Shown here: positions 1 to 9,800 of the stretch, in pieces
Layout: each line of letters begins with the position of its first letter
Position numbering within the stretch: the stretch's first letter is position 1
IMG/VR virus record: IMGVR_UViG_3300035228_001046
Span: 1-26,922 of that record
Source of the DNA: a virus
Direction: 5' to 3' (one strand)
DNA: 26,922 nucleotides
Translations under genes and position numbers: made by a program
The notes under the pieces: generated by a model
The model's input: the letters and a program-made list of their open reading frames with translations, nothing else
What the model was told of the DNA's origin: nothing
The model's database searches: none

Positions 1-332
1 CATCTGTTGCACATTGGTTAGATGAAGGAGACTTCCGTAACAACGGTGGTGTCATGAATCATGAGACTGGTGAAACGATGTCCAAGCGTAACAAGCCTTT
101 CACGGTAGACTACACTGGATTCGGATGGGTACTCATTAAGCACGGCGTCTTTGAGCATGCTGAAATGAAGTATCCATGGTTTGCACCCAAGATGCAAGTC
201 TTCGAGTCTGGGGATGTTCAGGACATGTGTGGAGAGGATGTGAGTTTCTGTCTGGATGCTATCGAAGCAGGAATCGAGATCTGGTGTGACCCTCGTATTA
301 GAGTTGGTCACGAGAAGATGCGTGTTATCTGA
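1..332 (+). CDS. Glycosyltransferase-like protein, C-terminal part (5' partial)
   Basis: The reading frame is open from the first full codon (base 3) to TGA at 330-332, so the gene begins upstream of the window. About 109 residues are visible. The motif GEDVSFCLDAIEAG followed by DPRIRVGHEK is typical of the C-terminal half of GT-A fold glycosyltransferases: the E-D pair is the usual catalytic-base region, and the late His is in the position that often helps bind the metal. The preceding VDYTGFGWVLIKHGVF and YPWF segments are what I recall from glycosyltransferase-like proteins common in T4-like cyanophages. The likely role is sugar transfer from a nucleotide sugar, possibly onto virion or host components; the acceptor cannot be read from sequence. 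The stop overlaps the next start (ATGA). An internal ATG at 54 is unlikely to be the true start because homology-like sequence continues upstream of it. Confidence 0.75.
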   Translation, partial: SVAHWLDEGDFRNNGGVMNHETGETMSKRNKPFTVDYTGFGWVLIKHGVFEHAEMKYPWFAPKMQVFESGDVQDMCGEDVSFCLDAIEAGIEIWCDPRIRVGHEKMRVI

Positions 333-499
333 TGGCACTGACAGTCTACACAATCTATGTTGATGGGTCTGAGAAGCACACCGATGTAAGTGAAGACGAG
401 TTCATGGATCTTATGGAGGAGTATGCTATCTCATTTTATGAGACAGGTACTCCTCATCCCGATAACATTAAACATACTATGAAGGAACCAAATGGCTAA
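332..499 (+). CDS. Small conserved-type phage protein, 55 aa, unknown function
   Basis: This 55-codon frame starts with ATG at 332, overlapping the TGA of the upstream gene, and ends with TAA at 497-499. The protein starts MALTVYTIYVDG, is acidic in the middle (SEDEFMDLMEEY) and ends HTMKEPNG. It has no signal peptide or membrane segment. The pattern of a short beta strand with VDG, then an E/D-rich helix and an FYETGTPHP segment, resembles small hypothetical proteins placed ahead of the baseplate genes in T4-like cyanophages, as I remember them. The tight overlaps on both sides suggest translational coupling. No function is proposed. It is too short for an ORF caller with a 60-codon cutoff. 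Confidence 0.7.
   Translation: MALTVYTIYVDGSEKHTDVSEDEFMDLMEEYAISFYETGTPHPDNIKHTMKEPNG
482..486 (+). promoter_or_regulatory. Shine-Dalgarno site for the 48-aa gene
   Basis: AAGGA lies five bases before ATG 492, inside the 3' end of the preceding gene. It is one of the clearer ribosome binding sites in the window and supports 492 as the start of the small basic protein. Confidence 0.6.
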
Positions 500-638
500 G
501 GTTAAAAAATCGTTGCTCGGTGGATCATTTATCCAAGCCACCCCCAAAAAAACTCGTCAAGGGGATGGCAAGCATACAAAACTTAGCGCGACGAGCGCGA
601 ACGCGGCTCGGAAGCGATATCGTGGACAAGGTAAGTGA
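492..638 (+). CDS. Small, strongly basic protein, 48 aa
   Basis: ATG 492 overlaps the end of the previous frame, and TGA is at 636-638. The product begins MAKVKKSLLGGSFIQATPKK and ends ARKRYRGQGK. It is very rich in Lys and Arg, has almost no acidic residues and contains no Cys. I recall small basic proteins with the same LLGGSFIQA start and RYRGQGK end in many T4-like cyanophages, always unannotated. The composition would suit nucleic-acid or acidic-protein binding, but that is inference. A clear AAGGA site precedes it, and its stop overlaps the GTG start of the 217-aa gene. The codons around 585-615 are unusually G+C- and CpG-rich for this genome. Confidence 0.75.
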   Translation: MAKVKKSLLGGSFIQATPKKTRQGDGKHTKLSATSANAARKRYRGQGK

Positions 639-1288
639 GTCAATTAATCATCAATCTTCCTGCACAAAAGGTCTGGGTTCGTAAAGAATACCTTAGAGAT
701 CTTAAAGATGGATTTGGTGAGTTTGTAGAGGGCGTTTGGGTATCGTGTAAATCGATACCTGGACGCGCTTTTTATTTTGAGACATACTTACCTGAGTATG
801 GAGCAATGTTTGATAAACTACCGATCTCTGCATTTTTATCCCGCCCCGAAACGCCGACGCCCGATCTGGATCTTCCTAACCTCCAGTTCTGGAACTGTAT
901 GGACTATGGCGTCAGATGCCTTGAGAAGCAGTTTATCGGGTCAATGGATTTCCAAGTACGCACACGCAACTTTGGATCAATGAAGGGCGAATACTGCTTC
1001 ACTCTGGACAACTATCATCCAGATTGCGATACTACAAATAGTAATGTAAGTGAAGTCCCTGACGAACATAAGTCACATAACTGTATTGAACTAGATAATG
1101 GTCAGTTCTGTTTGTATCCTAATAACCGAACTCGGATCTATGATTTGTCAATTACACCAGAGAATCCCAAGACACCTGATTTTAAGGTAAGTACAAAATA
1201 CTTCCAAGTAGAGAATGGTGTTAGATGGGGTCGCTTAGGTAATACTGATGATTATTTCTGGGAGACAGAATCAGAGAAGAAGGAATAA
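635..1288 (+). CDS. Conserved-type cyanophage protein, 217 aa, unknown function
   Basis: The frame starts with GTG at 635, overlapping the upstream TGA (GTGA), with AAGG at 628-631 three bases before it. It ends with TAA at 1286-1288. No ATG offers a better start, because the N-terminal strand INLPAQKVWVRKEYL lies before any in-frame Met. The protein is soluble, aromatic-rich and without signal or membrane segments. Recognisable stretches are FYFETYLPEYGAMFDKLPIS, LQFWNCMDYG, CFTLDNYHPD, HNCIELDNGQFCLYPNNR and FKVSTKYFQVENG. I recall this pattern from hypothetical proteins adjacent to gp25 in T4-like cyanophages. Placement directly ahead of the wedge genes hints at late expression, but no enzymatic motif is visible and no function is assigned. 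Confidence 0.85.
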   Translation: MSQLIINLPAQKVWVRKEYLRDLKDGFGEFVEGVWVSCKSIPGRAFYFETYLPEYGAMFDKLPISAFLSRPETPTPDLDLPNLQFWNCMDYGVRCLEKQFIGSMDFQVRTRNFGSMKGEYCFTLDNYHPDCDTTNSNVSEVPDEHKSHNCIELDNGQFCLYPNNRTRIYDLSITPENPKTPDFKVSTKYFQVENGVRWGRLGNTDDYFWETESEKKE

Positions 1289-1291
1289 ATA
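1284..1291 (+). promoter_or_regulatory. Candidate T4-type late promoter box (AATAAATA)
   Basis: AATAAATA differs from the T4 late consensus TATAAATA at the first base only. It overlaps the TAA stop of the 217-aa gene (1286-1288) and lies about 25 bases before the ATG of the 50-aa gene, a plausible distance for a short leader. A similar box with perfect consensus occurs 186 bases downstream. Confidence 0.5.
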
Positions 1292-1315
1292 ATCTTACAA
1301 TATTATAATAGTAAA

Positions 1316-1468
1316 ATGGAAGACGAGCTCGATCTTATTGTAAATATGGACGGTGGCGTTGGTGGTTCATGGAGAGTTAAATCTGATCGTAAATCAGACA
1401 AAATTATCCGTGAAGTAGCTGGTGATTATAAAAATGATGAGACAGAACCCAATCTTCTCCAAGAGTGA
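1316..1468 (+). CDS. Small acidic protein, 50 aa, unknown function
   Basis: A 50-codon frame runs from ATG 1316 to TGA 1466-1468. The protein starts MEDELDLIVNMDGGVGGSWRV and continues KSDRKSDKIIREVAGDY. It is charged and soluble, with a probable beta-hairpin (around the GGVGG turn) followed by a short helix. Proteins with a similar VKSDSKTDKIIREVA-type stretch occur just before gp25 in cyanophages as far as I recall. No Shine-Dalgarno site is evident in the A+T-rich 27-base gap before it. It sits between two late-promoter boxes, so it may be transcribed from the first one. Confidence is moderate because of the short length. Confidence 0.6.
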   Translation: MEDELDLIVNMDGGVGGSWRVKSDRKSDKIIREVAGDYKNDETEPNLLQE

Positions 1469-1469
1469 C

Positions 1470-1477
1470 TATAAATA
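1470..1477 (+). promoter_or_regulatory. T4-type late promoter (TATAAATA) for gp25
   Basis: A perfect TATAAATA octamer lies one base after the TGA of the 50-aa gene and 23 bases before the gp25 ATG. In T4-like phages this octamer is read by RNA polymerase carrying the phage late sigma factor (gp55), giving a start roughly six bases downstream. That would give gp25 an mRNA leader of under 20 bases. Confidence 0.75.
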
Positions 1478-1500
1478 ATCTCGATATATAGTGCCTAAGG

Positions 1501-1899
1501 ATGGCTTCATCAAAATCAAAGGCATTCAAAGATATTTCACTGTCATTTGAGCCTCATCCTGTTAGTGGAGACATAAGAGTTCTCAAAGATGAGGACGCAA
1601 TTAAGCGTGCTGTCAGGAATTTGGTGCAAACTATTGTGGGAGAGCGTCCATTTAGTTCTGTTTTAGGAACTAATGTTACCTCTTCCCTTTTTGATTTTGT
1701 AGACTATGCAACATCGGGCGTTATTGCTCAGCAAATTCTCGATGTTCTGAAGGGATTTGAAGGTAGAATTGCAAATACTACCGTTCAGGTCAGTCCAAGA
1801 CCAGATAATAATGCTTTTGAGGTGACAATTAACTATGACATTGTGGGCGAAGCGTTCCCAAGTCAAAGTTTTGACTTTATTTTAGAACCAGCTAGGTAA
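1501..1899 (+). CDS. gp25: Baseplate wedge protein gp25 (lysozyme-like fold family)
   Basis: The 132-aa product has the same length as T4 gp25, which sits at the inner end of each wedge next to the tail tube and sheath. The family signature is clear: IKRAVRNLVQTIVGERPF, then LGTNVTSSLF, a central helix (TSGVIAQQILDVLKGFEGRI), and a C-terminal pair of strands (TTVQVSPRP and FEVTINYDIV). The GERPF-x-x-x-x-G core matches the gp25/W lysozyme-like family (Pfam GPW_gp25). It is directly followed by gp6, its T4 partner in the inner baseplate. A perfect late promoter lies just upstream. The purine run AAGG touches the ATG with no spacer, so the start is chosen from the protein family length rather than from a ribosome binding site; GTG 1491 is out of frame. 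Confidence 0.93.
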   Translation: MASSKSKAFKDISLSFEPHPVSGDIRVLKDEDAIKRAVRNLVQTIVGERPFSSVLGTNVTSSLFDFVDYATSGVIAQQILDVLKGFEGRIANTTVQVSPRPDNNAFEVTINYDIVGEAFPSQSFDFILEPAR

Positions 1900-1903
1900 A
1901 AAA

Positions 1904-3823
1904 ATGCCATCTTTTAAGTATACTAACCTAAATTTTGATCAAGTCAAAGGATCGATCAAAGATTACTTGAGGGCAAACTCGGATTTTTCCGATTTTGACT
2001 TTGAAGGATCGAATATGTCGGTCTTGATTGACATATTAGCGTATAATACTTACCTGACGGCTTTCAATAGCAACATGGTTGCTAACGAATCCTTCTTGGA
2101 TTCCGCAGTTTTAAGAGAAAATGTGGTTTCTCTTGCTAGAAACATTGGATATGTTCCAAAATCACGAAAGGCAGCACAGGCAATAGTCAATTTTGACTTT
2201 AAATTTAACGGAAATAGCACAACTGTCACTCTGAAGAAAGGATTAGTGTGTGTTGGCGCTATAAACGATACAAATTTCGTATTTTCTATCCCAGAAGACA
2301 TCATTGCAACCAGTCCAATTGATACTGGAGGCACTGCAGGAGCAAATCCGCCGCGTACAGCACAATTTAAGAACATTAATGTGCTCCAAGGGACTGTTTT
2401 AACAAAAGAATGGGTGGTAAGTGGTAGTACAGATCAAAGATTTATCATTGACAACCCAAATGTAGATATTGACACTCTCAGAGTAGAGGTTAGAAAGTCT
2501 GGTGCGTCTGCTGGATTAGCATTTTCCAAGGTTGACAACATTATTAACATAACTGACAAGTCAAATATCTATTTGATTCAAGAAGCACCGAACGAAACAT
2601 ATGAAATGTTGTTTGGTGATGGTCTTTTTGGTACAAAATTAGAACAGGGTGATATTGTCGATATTAGTTACATCGTAACTGATGGAAAAAATGGTAACGA
2701 AGGCAAGAATTTCTTTTTCTCTGGTGATGTACAGAACGATGCTAAGCAGAGTTTAACATCTTCCAATATAGTAACCGTAACAACCACTCAGAACGCCCGT
2801 AATGGGTCCGACATTGAGGCAATTGACTCTATACGATACTATGCACCAAGAATGTACTCCGCACAGAACAGGGCGGTTACACCGAGAGATTACGAAGCTA
2901 TCGTTCAAGACATTTATCCTAATACAGAATCAATTTCTGTGGTCGGTGGAGAAGAATTAGACCCACCAGAGTTCGGAACTGTAGTTTTGAGTATCAAACC
3001 TAGAAATGGTACATTCTTATCCGACTTTACTAAGCAGAATATTCTTAATAAATTAAAACAATATGCAGTTGCTGGAATTAACCAAAGAATTGAAGATCTG
3101 AGAATTCTGTATATTGAACTTGACACTAGTGTCTACTATAACAACTCTGTTTTTGACGATGCAAGTGAATTAAAGGCAGAAATTACTCAATCTTTGACTG
3201 CATATGGCAATTCTGCTAATTTGAATAGATTTGGTGGAAGATTTAAGTATTCTGAATCACAAAATATTGTAGATAATACAAATAACTCGATTACATCAAA
3301 TATTATGAGGGTCACCATTCGTCGTGACCTAAAAGCACTGGTTGATCAAGTCGCACAATATGAATTATGCTTCGGAAACCAGTTCCACATTCTAGAAGGT
3401 GGCGGAACAGTCAAATCTACCGCATTCACCATTGCAGGAGTCACTGAAAAAGTATATCTTACCGATATTCCGAGAATTGATGGCAGAACTGGCGATATTG
3501 CTATTTTCAAACCTGCAAAAATTGAAGGGGACGGCGCAGAAGTTGTTGTCAAGTCAGCTGGAACGATAGATTACATAAAAGGTGAAATATTACTGAATGC
3601 TGTTAAGATTACTTCTACTGAAAAGGGTAATGGAATCATCGAAGTGCAAGCATATCCAGAATCTAATGATGTTATTGGGTTGAAAGATATTTACTTGACA
3701 CTAGACTTGTCAAAATCTGAGATAAATATCGTGAGAGACACTATATCCTCTGGTCAGCAAATTTCTGGCATTGGATATCAAGTTACATCTAGCTACTCCA
3801 ACGGATCGCTAATTAGACAGTAG
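1904..3823 (+). CDS. gp6: Baseplate wedge protein gp6
   Basis: The 639-aa protein is close to T4 gp6 (660 aa), the core wedge subunit whose dimers form the ring holding the baseplate together and which belongs to the baseplate J-like family. Residues about 35-90 carry the characteristic helical signature: MSVLIDILAYNTYLTAFNSN, then NESFLDSAVLRENVVSLARN and IGYVPKSRKAA. Residues about 310-420 (RYYAPRMYSAQNRAVTPRDY, then YPNTESISVVGGEE) are the typical J-like region in which the chain turns back from the host-facing to the inner domain. There is no signal peptide or transmembrane segment. The gene begins 4 bases after gp25, with a weak TAGG at 1893-1896, and ends one base before the giant gp7-like gene. 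No large insertions are seen, unlike its downstream partners. Confidence 0.93.
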   Translation: MPSFKYTNLNFDQVKGSIKDYLRANSDFSDFDFEGSNMSVLIDILAYNTYLTAFNSNMVANESFLDSAVLRENVVSLARNIGYVPKSRKAAQAIVNFDFKFNGNSTTVTLKKGLVCVGAINDTNFVFSIPEDIIATSPIDTGGTAGANPPRTAQFKNINVLQGTVLTKEWVVSGSTDQRFIIDNPNVDIDTLRVEVRKSGASAGLAFSKVDNIINITDKSNIYLIQEAPNETYEMLFGDGLFGTKLEQGDIVDISYIVTDGKNGNEGKNFFFSGDVQNDAKQSLTSSNIVTVTTTQNARNGSDIEAIDSIRYYAPRMYSAQNRAVTPRDYEAIVQDIYPNTESISVVGGEELDPPEFGTVVLSIKPRNGTFLSDFTKQNILNKLKQYAVAGINQRIEDLRILYIELDTSVYYNNSVFDDASELKAEITQSLTAYGNSANLNRFGGRFKYSESQNIVDNTNNSITSNIMRVTIRRDLKALVDQVAQYELCFGNQFHILEGGGTVKSTAFTIAGVTEKVYLTDIPRIDGRTGDIAIFKPAKIEGDGAEVVVKSAGTIDYIKGEILLNAVKITSTEKGNGIIEVQAYPESNDVIGLKDIYLTLDLSKSEINIVRDTISSGQQISGIGYQVTSSYSNGSLIRQ

Positions 3824-3824
3824 G

Positions 3825-6800
3825 ATGATCGAGACAAACTCCCCCTTAAGTCCACGGGTAAAGACATATCAGGTTATATCTGAATCTGTACCCGAATTTG
3901 CTGTATCTGAGAACCCCAAGTTTGTTGAGTTCTTAAAACAGTATTATATCTCACAAGATTATCAGGGTGGTCCTTCTGACATCGCTGAAAATATTGATGC
4001 GTACATCAAAATTGATAATTTGACTGTAGATGTCATTAGAGGAGTCACAAATCTGACTTCTGGCATCTCAGCAAGTGATGATACGATCAATGTAACTAAT
4101 ACTGACGGATACCCTAATAACCATGGTCTGATTAAGATCAATAATGAGATTATTACCTATGCAGAAAAAACTCAAACTACTTTTTCTGGATGTACCAGGG
4201 GATTCAGTGGAATCAGCACTTATACCACTCCTAATGATCCTTCCAATCTAGTTTGGGAGCAAACTACTGCTGGAATTCACACTACTGGGGATTCTGTACA
4301 AAATGTTAGTGCTCTTTTTCTGAAAGAGTTCTATAAAAAGTTAAAAACGATGTATACTCCCGGATTAGAGGGAGTAACTTTATCACCACAGTTAGATGTC
4401 AATAATTTCGTCAAAGAAGCAAGAAGTTTATACGAATCGAAGGGAACACAGGATTCTTTCAAAATTCTCTTCAAAGCATTATTTGGTATTGAACCAAAAA
4501 TCAACGATCTTGAGAAATATCTCATTAAACCGTCATTTGCAAATTATGTTCGTAGAAAAACTATTTCCGTAGAATTAATTTCAGGAGATCCTGAAAATCT
4601 TGTCGGAGAAACTCTCTTTCAAGATGATGATCCCAATAATGATAATTTTAGAGCGGCATCTGGTCCTATTTCCGAAGTTTCGCTAATTAGAGACAATTAT
4701 TTTAAACTTTCCCTGTTTACAGGTTTTGATGAGCGATCTCTTACTGATGGAGAATTCAAAGTTCCTGGTAGAACTAGAAATATTGGTTTAGTTGGACTTG
4801 GTGCATCTGTAATCACTGTAGACTCAACTATTGGTTTTTCTAGCACGGGTACTCTGAATATTGGTGATCCTGAAAACGGTTATTCCCAAACCTTAACATA
4901 TTCGACTAAAAGTATTAATCAGTTCTTTGATGTAAATCCATCTATTGCAACTGCTATCCCAAATAACTCAAAAATCTCTTCACCTAACATTGTTTTTGGT
5001 TATGAAGGTGGAGACCTTACTAAAAAGGTTGAAATGAGAGTTACTGGTGTTCTGAACCAGTTTTTAACTAATCAACAACTCCAAAACTTAGATGAAACAT
5101 CATCTATTAAAATTAGAAACTTAGGAAGGTATATTGACGATCCTGAAAATAATAGAAGTTACGAGGAGATCTTTTATAACTCCTGGGTATACAACACTTC
5201 CGCAAGATATTTTATAGATTTATTTTCTGGTTCTAGTTTTGTATTAGTTGGCAATATTAACAAAGCTAGTCTTAGAATTGCTGATGAAATTGAGATTGTC
5301 GGTAGAAATAGTGATTTAGTATATGCAACTGGGTTAACAGTCGCTTCTATCAATACCTCTACTAATACGATCACTATATCGGGTACAATTCCAACTTTAA
5401 ACACATCTCTCAATTACGATATTAGAAGAGTACAGAAAAAAGCAAATTCTTCTATTGTACCAATTAGAGGCGGACAAGATCAACTCTTATCTGACATTAA
5501 TAATACTTATATCGTAACTGAGAACGAATCCGATAGTGGTAAAAGAGAAGCATATGTTGCATCAAGTTCTTTACCAAGTTATCTAATTTCTTCCGACAAA
5601 ATTAGATCTACTTTGGTAGATCCATCTGTCGCTCTTGGCAACTTTGATGGATACAATAGCATAGAAGATGCATATTCTGTAGTTGCATTTACAAATGATG
5701 TTCCATTCAGAACTGGTGATGAAATTACATATGTTCCTAATGGAATTCCTATTGCTGGACTTATCCAAGGAAATTATATTGTAAAAGTTCTCAGTCCCGC
5801 TAACCGCATCGAACTGTATGCATCTAGAGCATTTACTAAAGCAAATCTTCCAGAATACTTCAACCCTCCGACTGGGACTGGTACACATGATTTTATTCTG
5901 AGTTCTCAAGGAACCAGAAGTATTTTCCCATCTAGACCAGTTCGTAGATTTATTCTTGAGCAAGATCTTAAGAGTGGTAAAGAAGCACAGACTACATCGG
6001 AAAGAACTGCCGATGGCAACACTGCCATGCTTACAAATGGTACGGAAGTTCTTAACTACAAAGGTGCTGATTCAGTTTTCTATGGTCCACTGAAAAGAAT
6101 TAACATTCTGAGTGGTGGAGATGGGTATGATGTCATGCATCCACCAAGTATCACTATCGAAGATCCTCTTGTCAGTGCTGCAAATACTGCAGCTGCGCTA
6201 GTTAGTGTTGCTGGAACAATTTCTAATGTTTTTATTGACCCATTTGACTTTGATATTAACAAGATTATCACTGTTGAGATATATGGTGGTAATGGATCTG
6301 GAGCGAGAGGTAGAGCACTAACTGAGGAAAGATACCGTGAGGTCACTTTCAGTGGCATCAGCACTCTCTCAGGTGGCAATGTAGAGGCAGTTAATGATTT
6401 AATCAACTTCAATAAGAGTCACAATATGGTGACTGGTGATAGAATTGTCTATAACAGCAATGGTAATGCAAACTTAGGTATTGCTACAACTGGTTCTTCA
6501 AGTACTGAACTGACCCTCATGAGTGGTCAGGATTACTATGTCAGAGCATTTGATAATGATTCTCTGTATATTCACTACAATAAGAATGATGCTGTAAACG
6601 GTATCAACACAATTACGATTTCTGAGGATGCTGCATCATCAAATAGTGGTGTTCATATCCTTAGGACTTATCAGAAGAAAACGACTATTTCTAGAGTTAA
6701 TGTAGAGGACTCTGGAGAAAATTATAGAAGTAGAACTCTTATTGTAAAACCAGTAGGAATCAACACATTTAAAGATTTTGTAGAATTCAATAATCACGGA

Positions 6801-9800
6801 TTAGTTGACGGTGATGTCCTAAATTACGAATTTGATACAACTACCATCATTGGTCTTAGTTCTACTAAGCAGTATCAAGTAATTAAATTAAACGACAGTC
6901 AGTTCCGTTTGTCTGAGGCAGGTAATAAAGGAGATAAGTCTCCAAATAAAATTAACTTTAACAATAGAGTCTATTCATTTTTAGATTCTCAAGGAAGTGG
7001 ATATCAAAGATTCTCCTTCCCCAAGATTGAGTGTCAAGTCAAGGTTCTTACAGAAGATCAAAAAGAACAAACTCTTACTGCAACTCCTATTGTAAGAGGT
7101 AAAGTAACAGATGCTCTTGTCTATGAGCCAGGTGAAAATTATGGTTCAACAATCATCAATTTTGTAAATGCTCCTACCATTTCTATTCCTAGAGGAACTT
7201 TAGCGCAGATTGGATTAATTATTTCTAATGGTAGAATTATTAGTGCATTTGTTAAAGCATCTGGTTCTAATTACTCTGGTCCTCCAGAAATCAATGTTGG
7301 TAGTGCCAACACCCTAGCGAGTGGCGCTATTCTTAGGGCAGTTGTGGAAGAAGGATCTGTCACTGATGTAAAAGTCATCTCTGGTGGTGTTGGATATGCA
7401 ATCACAAATACAACGATTAATATTCAACCAGTCGGTAATAACTTAAGACTTGAATCTGAACTAAGACCTATTACGGTTAACAAGGCATTTGGTCTTGATG
7501 ATACTGAACTTGACTTCTTGTCTCCCCTCGGTGATGGTCTCGCTGTAAATTATATTGGTTATGGTAACTCTGTTAGAAACTTTTATGGAGATGATGGATC
7601 TAGTCACTCTCCAATTATCGGTTGGGCATATGATGGTAACCCGATTTATGGTCCATTTGGTCTGAAAGATCCTGATAATATTCAGTCGGATGTTCAACTA
7701 CAAACTTCTAGTTACGAAATTTCAGCAACTGGTATTGTTAACAGACCATCAACTGCCGATTTCCCATTCGGATCTTTAGTAGATGATTATGTCTACAGTG
7801 GATCAGGAACTCTTGACGAGCATAATGGTAGATTTACCAAGACTCCAGATTTTCCTCTAGGAGTTTACGCATACTTTGCTACTGTAGATAACCTAAACAA
7901 ACCAGCATTCCCATACTTCATTGGTGATAGTTATAGAAGTTTTGCTATTGTAGAGAACACAGTAAGGGGTTTAGTAATTGATCAAACCAATTTTGACTTT
8001 GAGTCTTCTAAGTTGGTAAGAAATACATTCCCATATAATATGTTTGGTGATGGTCTGGCATATGATTATGTCTTCCAACCATACTTGACAAACAATCAAG
8101 TATCTAGTCCAGATAATCTTGGTATCGGATCCATTACTAGTATCATAGTTACCGAGCGTGGAGAAGGATATAGTGTAAATGATTCTATTGGATTTGATGA
8201 GACTGGATCTAATGGTGGTGGTCTAAGTGCTAATGTACAAAAAGTCTTTGGTAAAGATATTACTAGAGTCACTAGCACTAGTCAAAGTTTCTCAGGTGTT
8301 CCCTTTAAGACTATTCGCGATGGTGTTAAGTTTAGAGTAAATCCTTTCCATGAGTATAAGGAAAATTCATTCGTAAAGATAAGTGGTGTCACCACATTTG
8401 TTCCTCAACTTGAAGGTTTCCATAAGATCTCTCTACCAACATATACAGCTGGTCTTGTAGATAATGGGTACACTGGAATCATCACAGATATCAGAGTGAC
8501 TACAGTTCCTCCTAATGTGTCTGCTGGAGATTCTATTGGTATTGGAACTGAGTCAATGCGTGTTATTAACACATTCCCTCGTGAAAATATCGTAAGAGTT
8601 GAGAGATATGCTGGATTTGCCACTGCATCTGCTGGTGCTGCGGTAACTTATTTCACTAGCGAGTTTACTATTCCTTTACAAGATGTAACTCCTATTGATT
8701 CCAACTTCCAAGACTTGTATTACTTCAACCCTAAAGAAGCGGTTGGTGTAGGCACAACTGTAGGTTTCTCTACATCAGTTAGTGTTTCTCTTAATGGAGT
8801 AACTAAGACACGATCAATTCTCTCTAAATCTATTTTTATTGGTGATCATGATTTTAGAACAAATGATATTGTTACCTTCAACCGTAATGGTAATACGAAT
8901 ATTAATGCTACAAGGTCTGTAGATCCGTATATCGCTCCTAGTGCCCTTCCAAGCAGTCTATATGTTGTTAGGAAGACATCTACCACGATTGGTCTTAAGA
9001 CGACTCCAGACACGGCAGAACTGTTCTTTACGAGCACTGGTGACGACAAGGCAAACTATTACTTTGAATCAAACTACAAACAGGAAAATGCTGACATTGA
9101 GAAAAACGATTTAGAGGTAGTTGCCTCAGAAAATCATAATCTCTCTATTGGTGACAAGTTTACTCTGGTCGTTCAACCTGGACTTACTACGGGTATTGGA
9201 AACTCTACAAATGTAAGAGTTCAAATTCTTGATGGTAATCTAATTGTCAATCCTGTTGAGATTCCTAGGGCGGGCGTTAATACGATAACAGATACATTTA
9301 CAGTACAAAGACACGGTTTTGAGACTGGATACAAAATATTAGCATATGGTAGTCTTGGCACGGCAAGTAGTCTTCCCAGTGGTCTTGAGCAGAAGACTTA
9401 TTTTGTATTGAAAATTGATAGTGACAACTTCCAACTGTCTGATTCCAGAGTTCAACTCTTTAAAGATCCTCCAGAGGTAGTCAGTGTAGCGTCAACGGGT
9501 TTCCCAGGGCAGACCTTCAATCCAATCAATCCACCACTTAAGGTAACTAAAAACAACAATGTTGTTTTCAATCTTAATGATCCATCACTATCTGGGTCTA
9601 AGTTAAAAGTATTCTACGATAACAACTTCTTTAATGAGTTTGTTGGAAGCGGAACTACTGCAAATGTTGAGGTAACTGAGTTTGGTACAGTTGGTATTGG
9701 AACAACCTTAACTTCTGCCACACCCACAAAGACTATCAAATACAACAAGTCATTTAGTGGTGAGTTGTATTATGGTGTTGAGAAGGGTGGATATATGTCC

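Noticed and set aside
777-983. A 68-codon + strand frame inside the 217-aa gene
   Set aside because: It is out of frame with a gene that has a coherent, conserved-looking protein sequence.
1491-1500. GTG at 1491 as an alternative gp25 start
   Set aside because: It is in a different frame from gp25. ATG 1501 gives exactly the family length of 132 aa.
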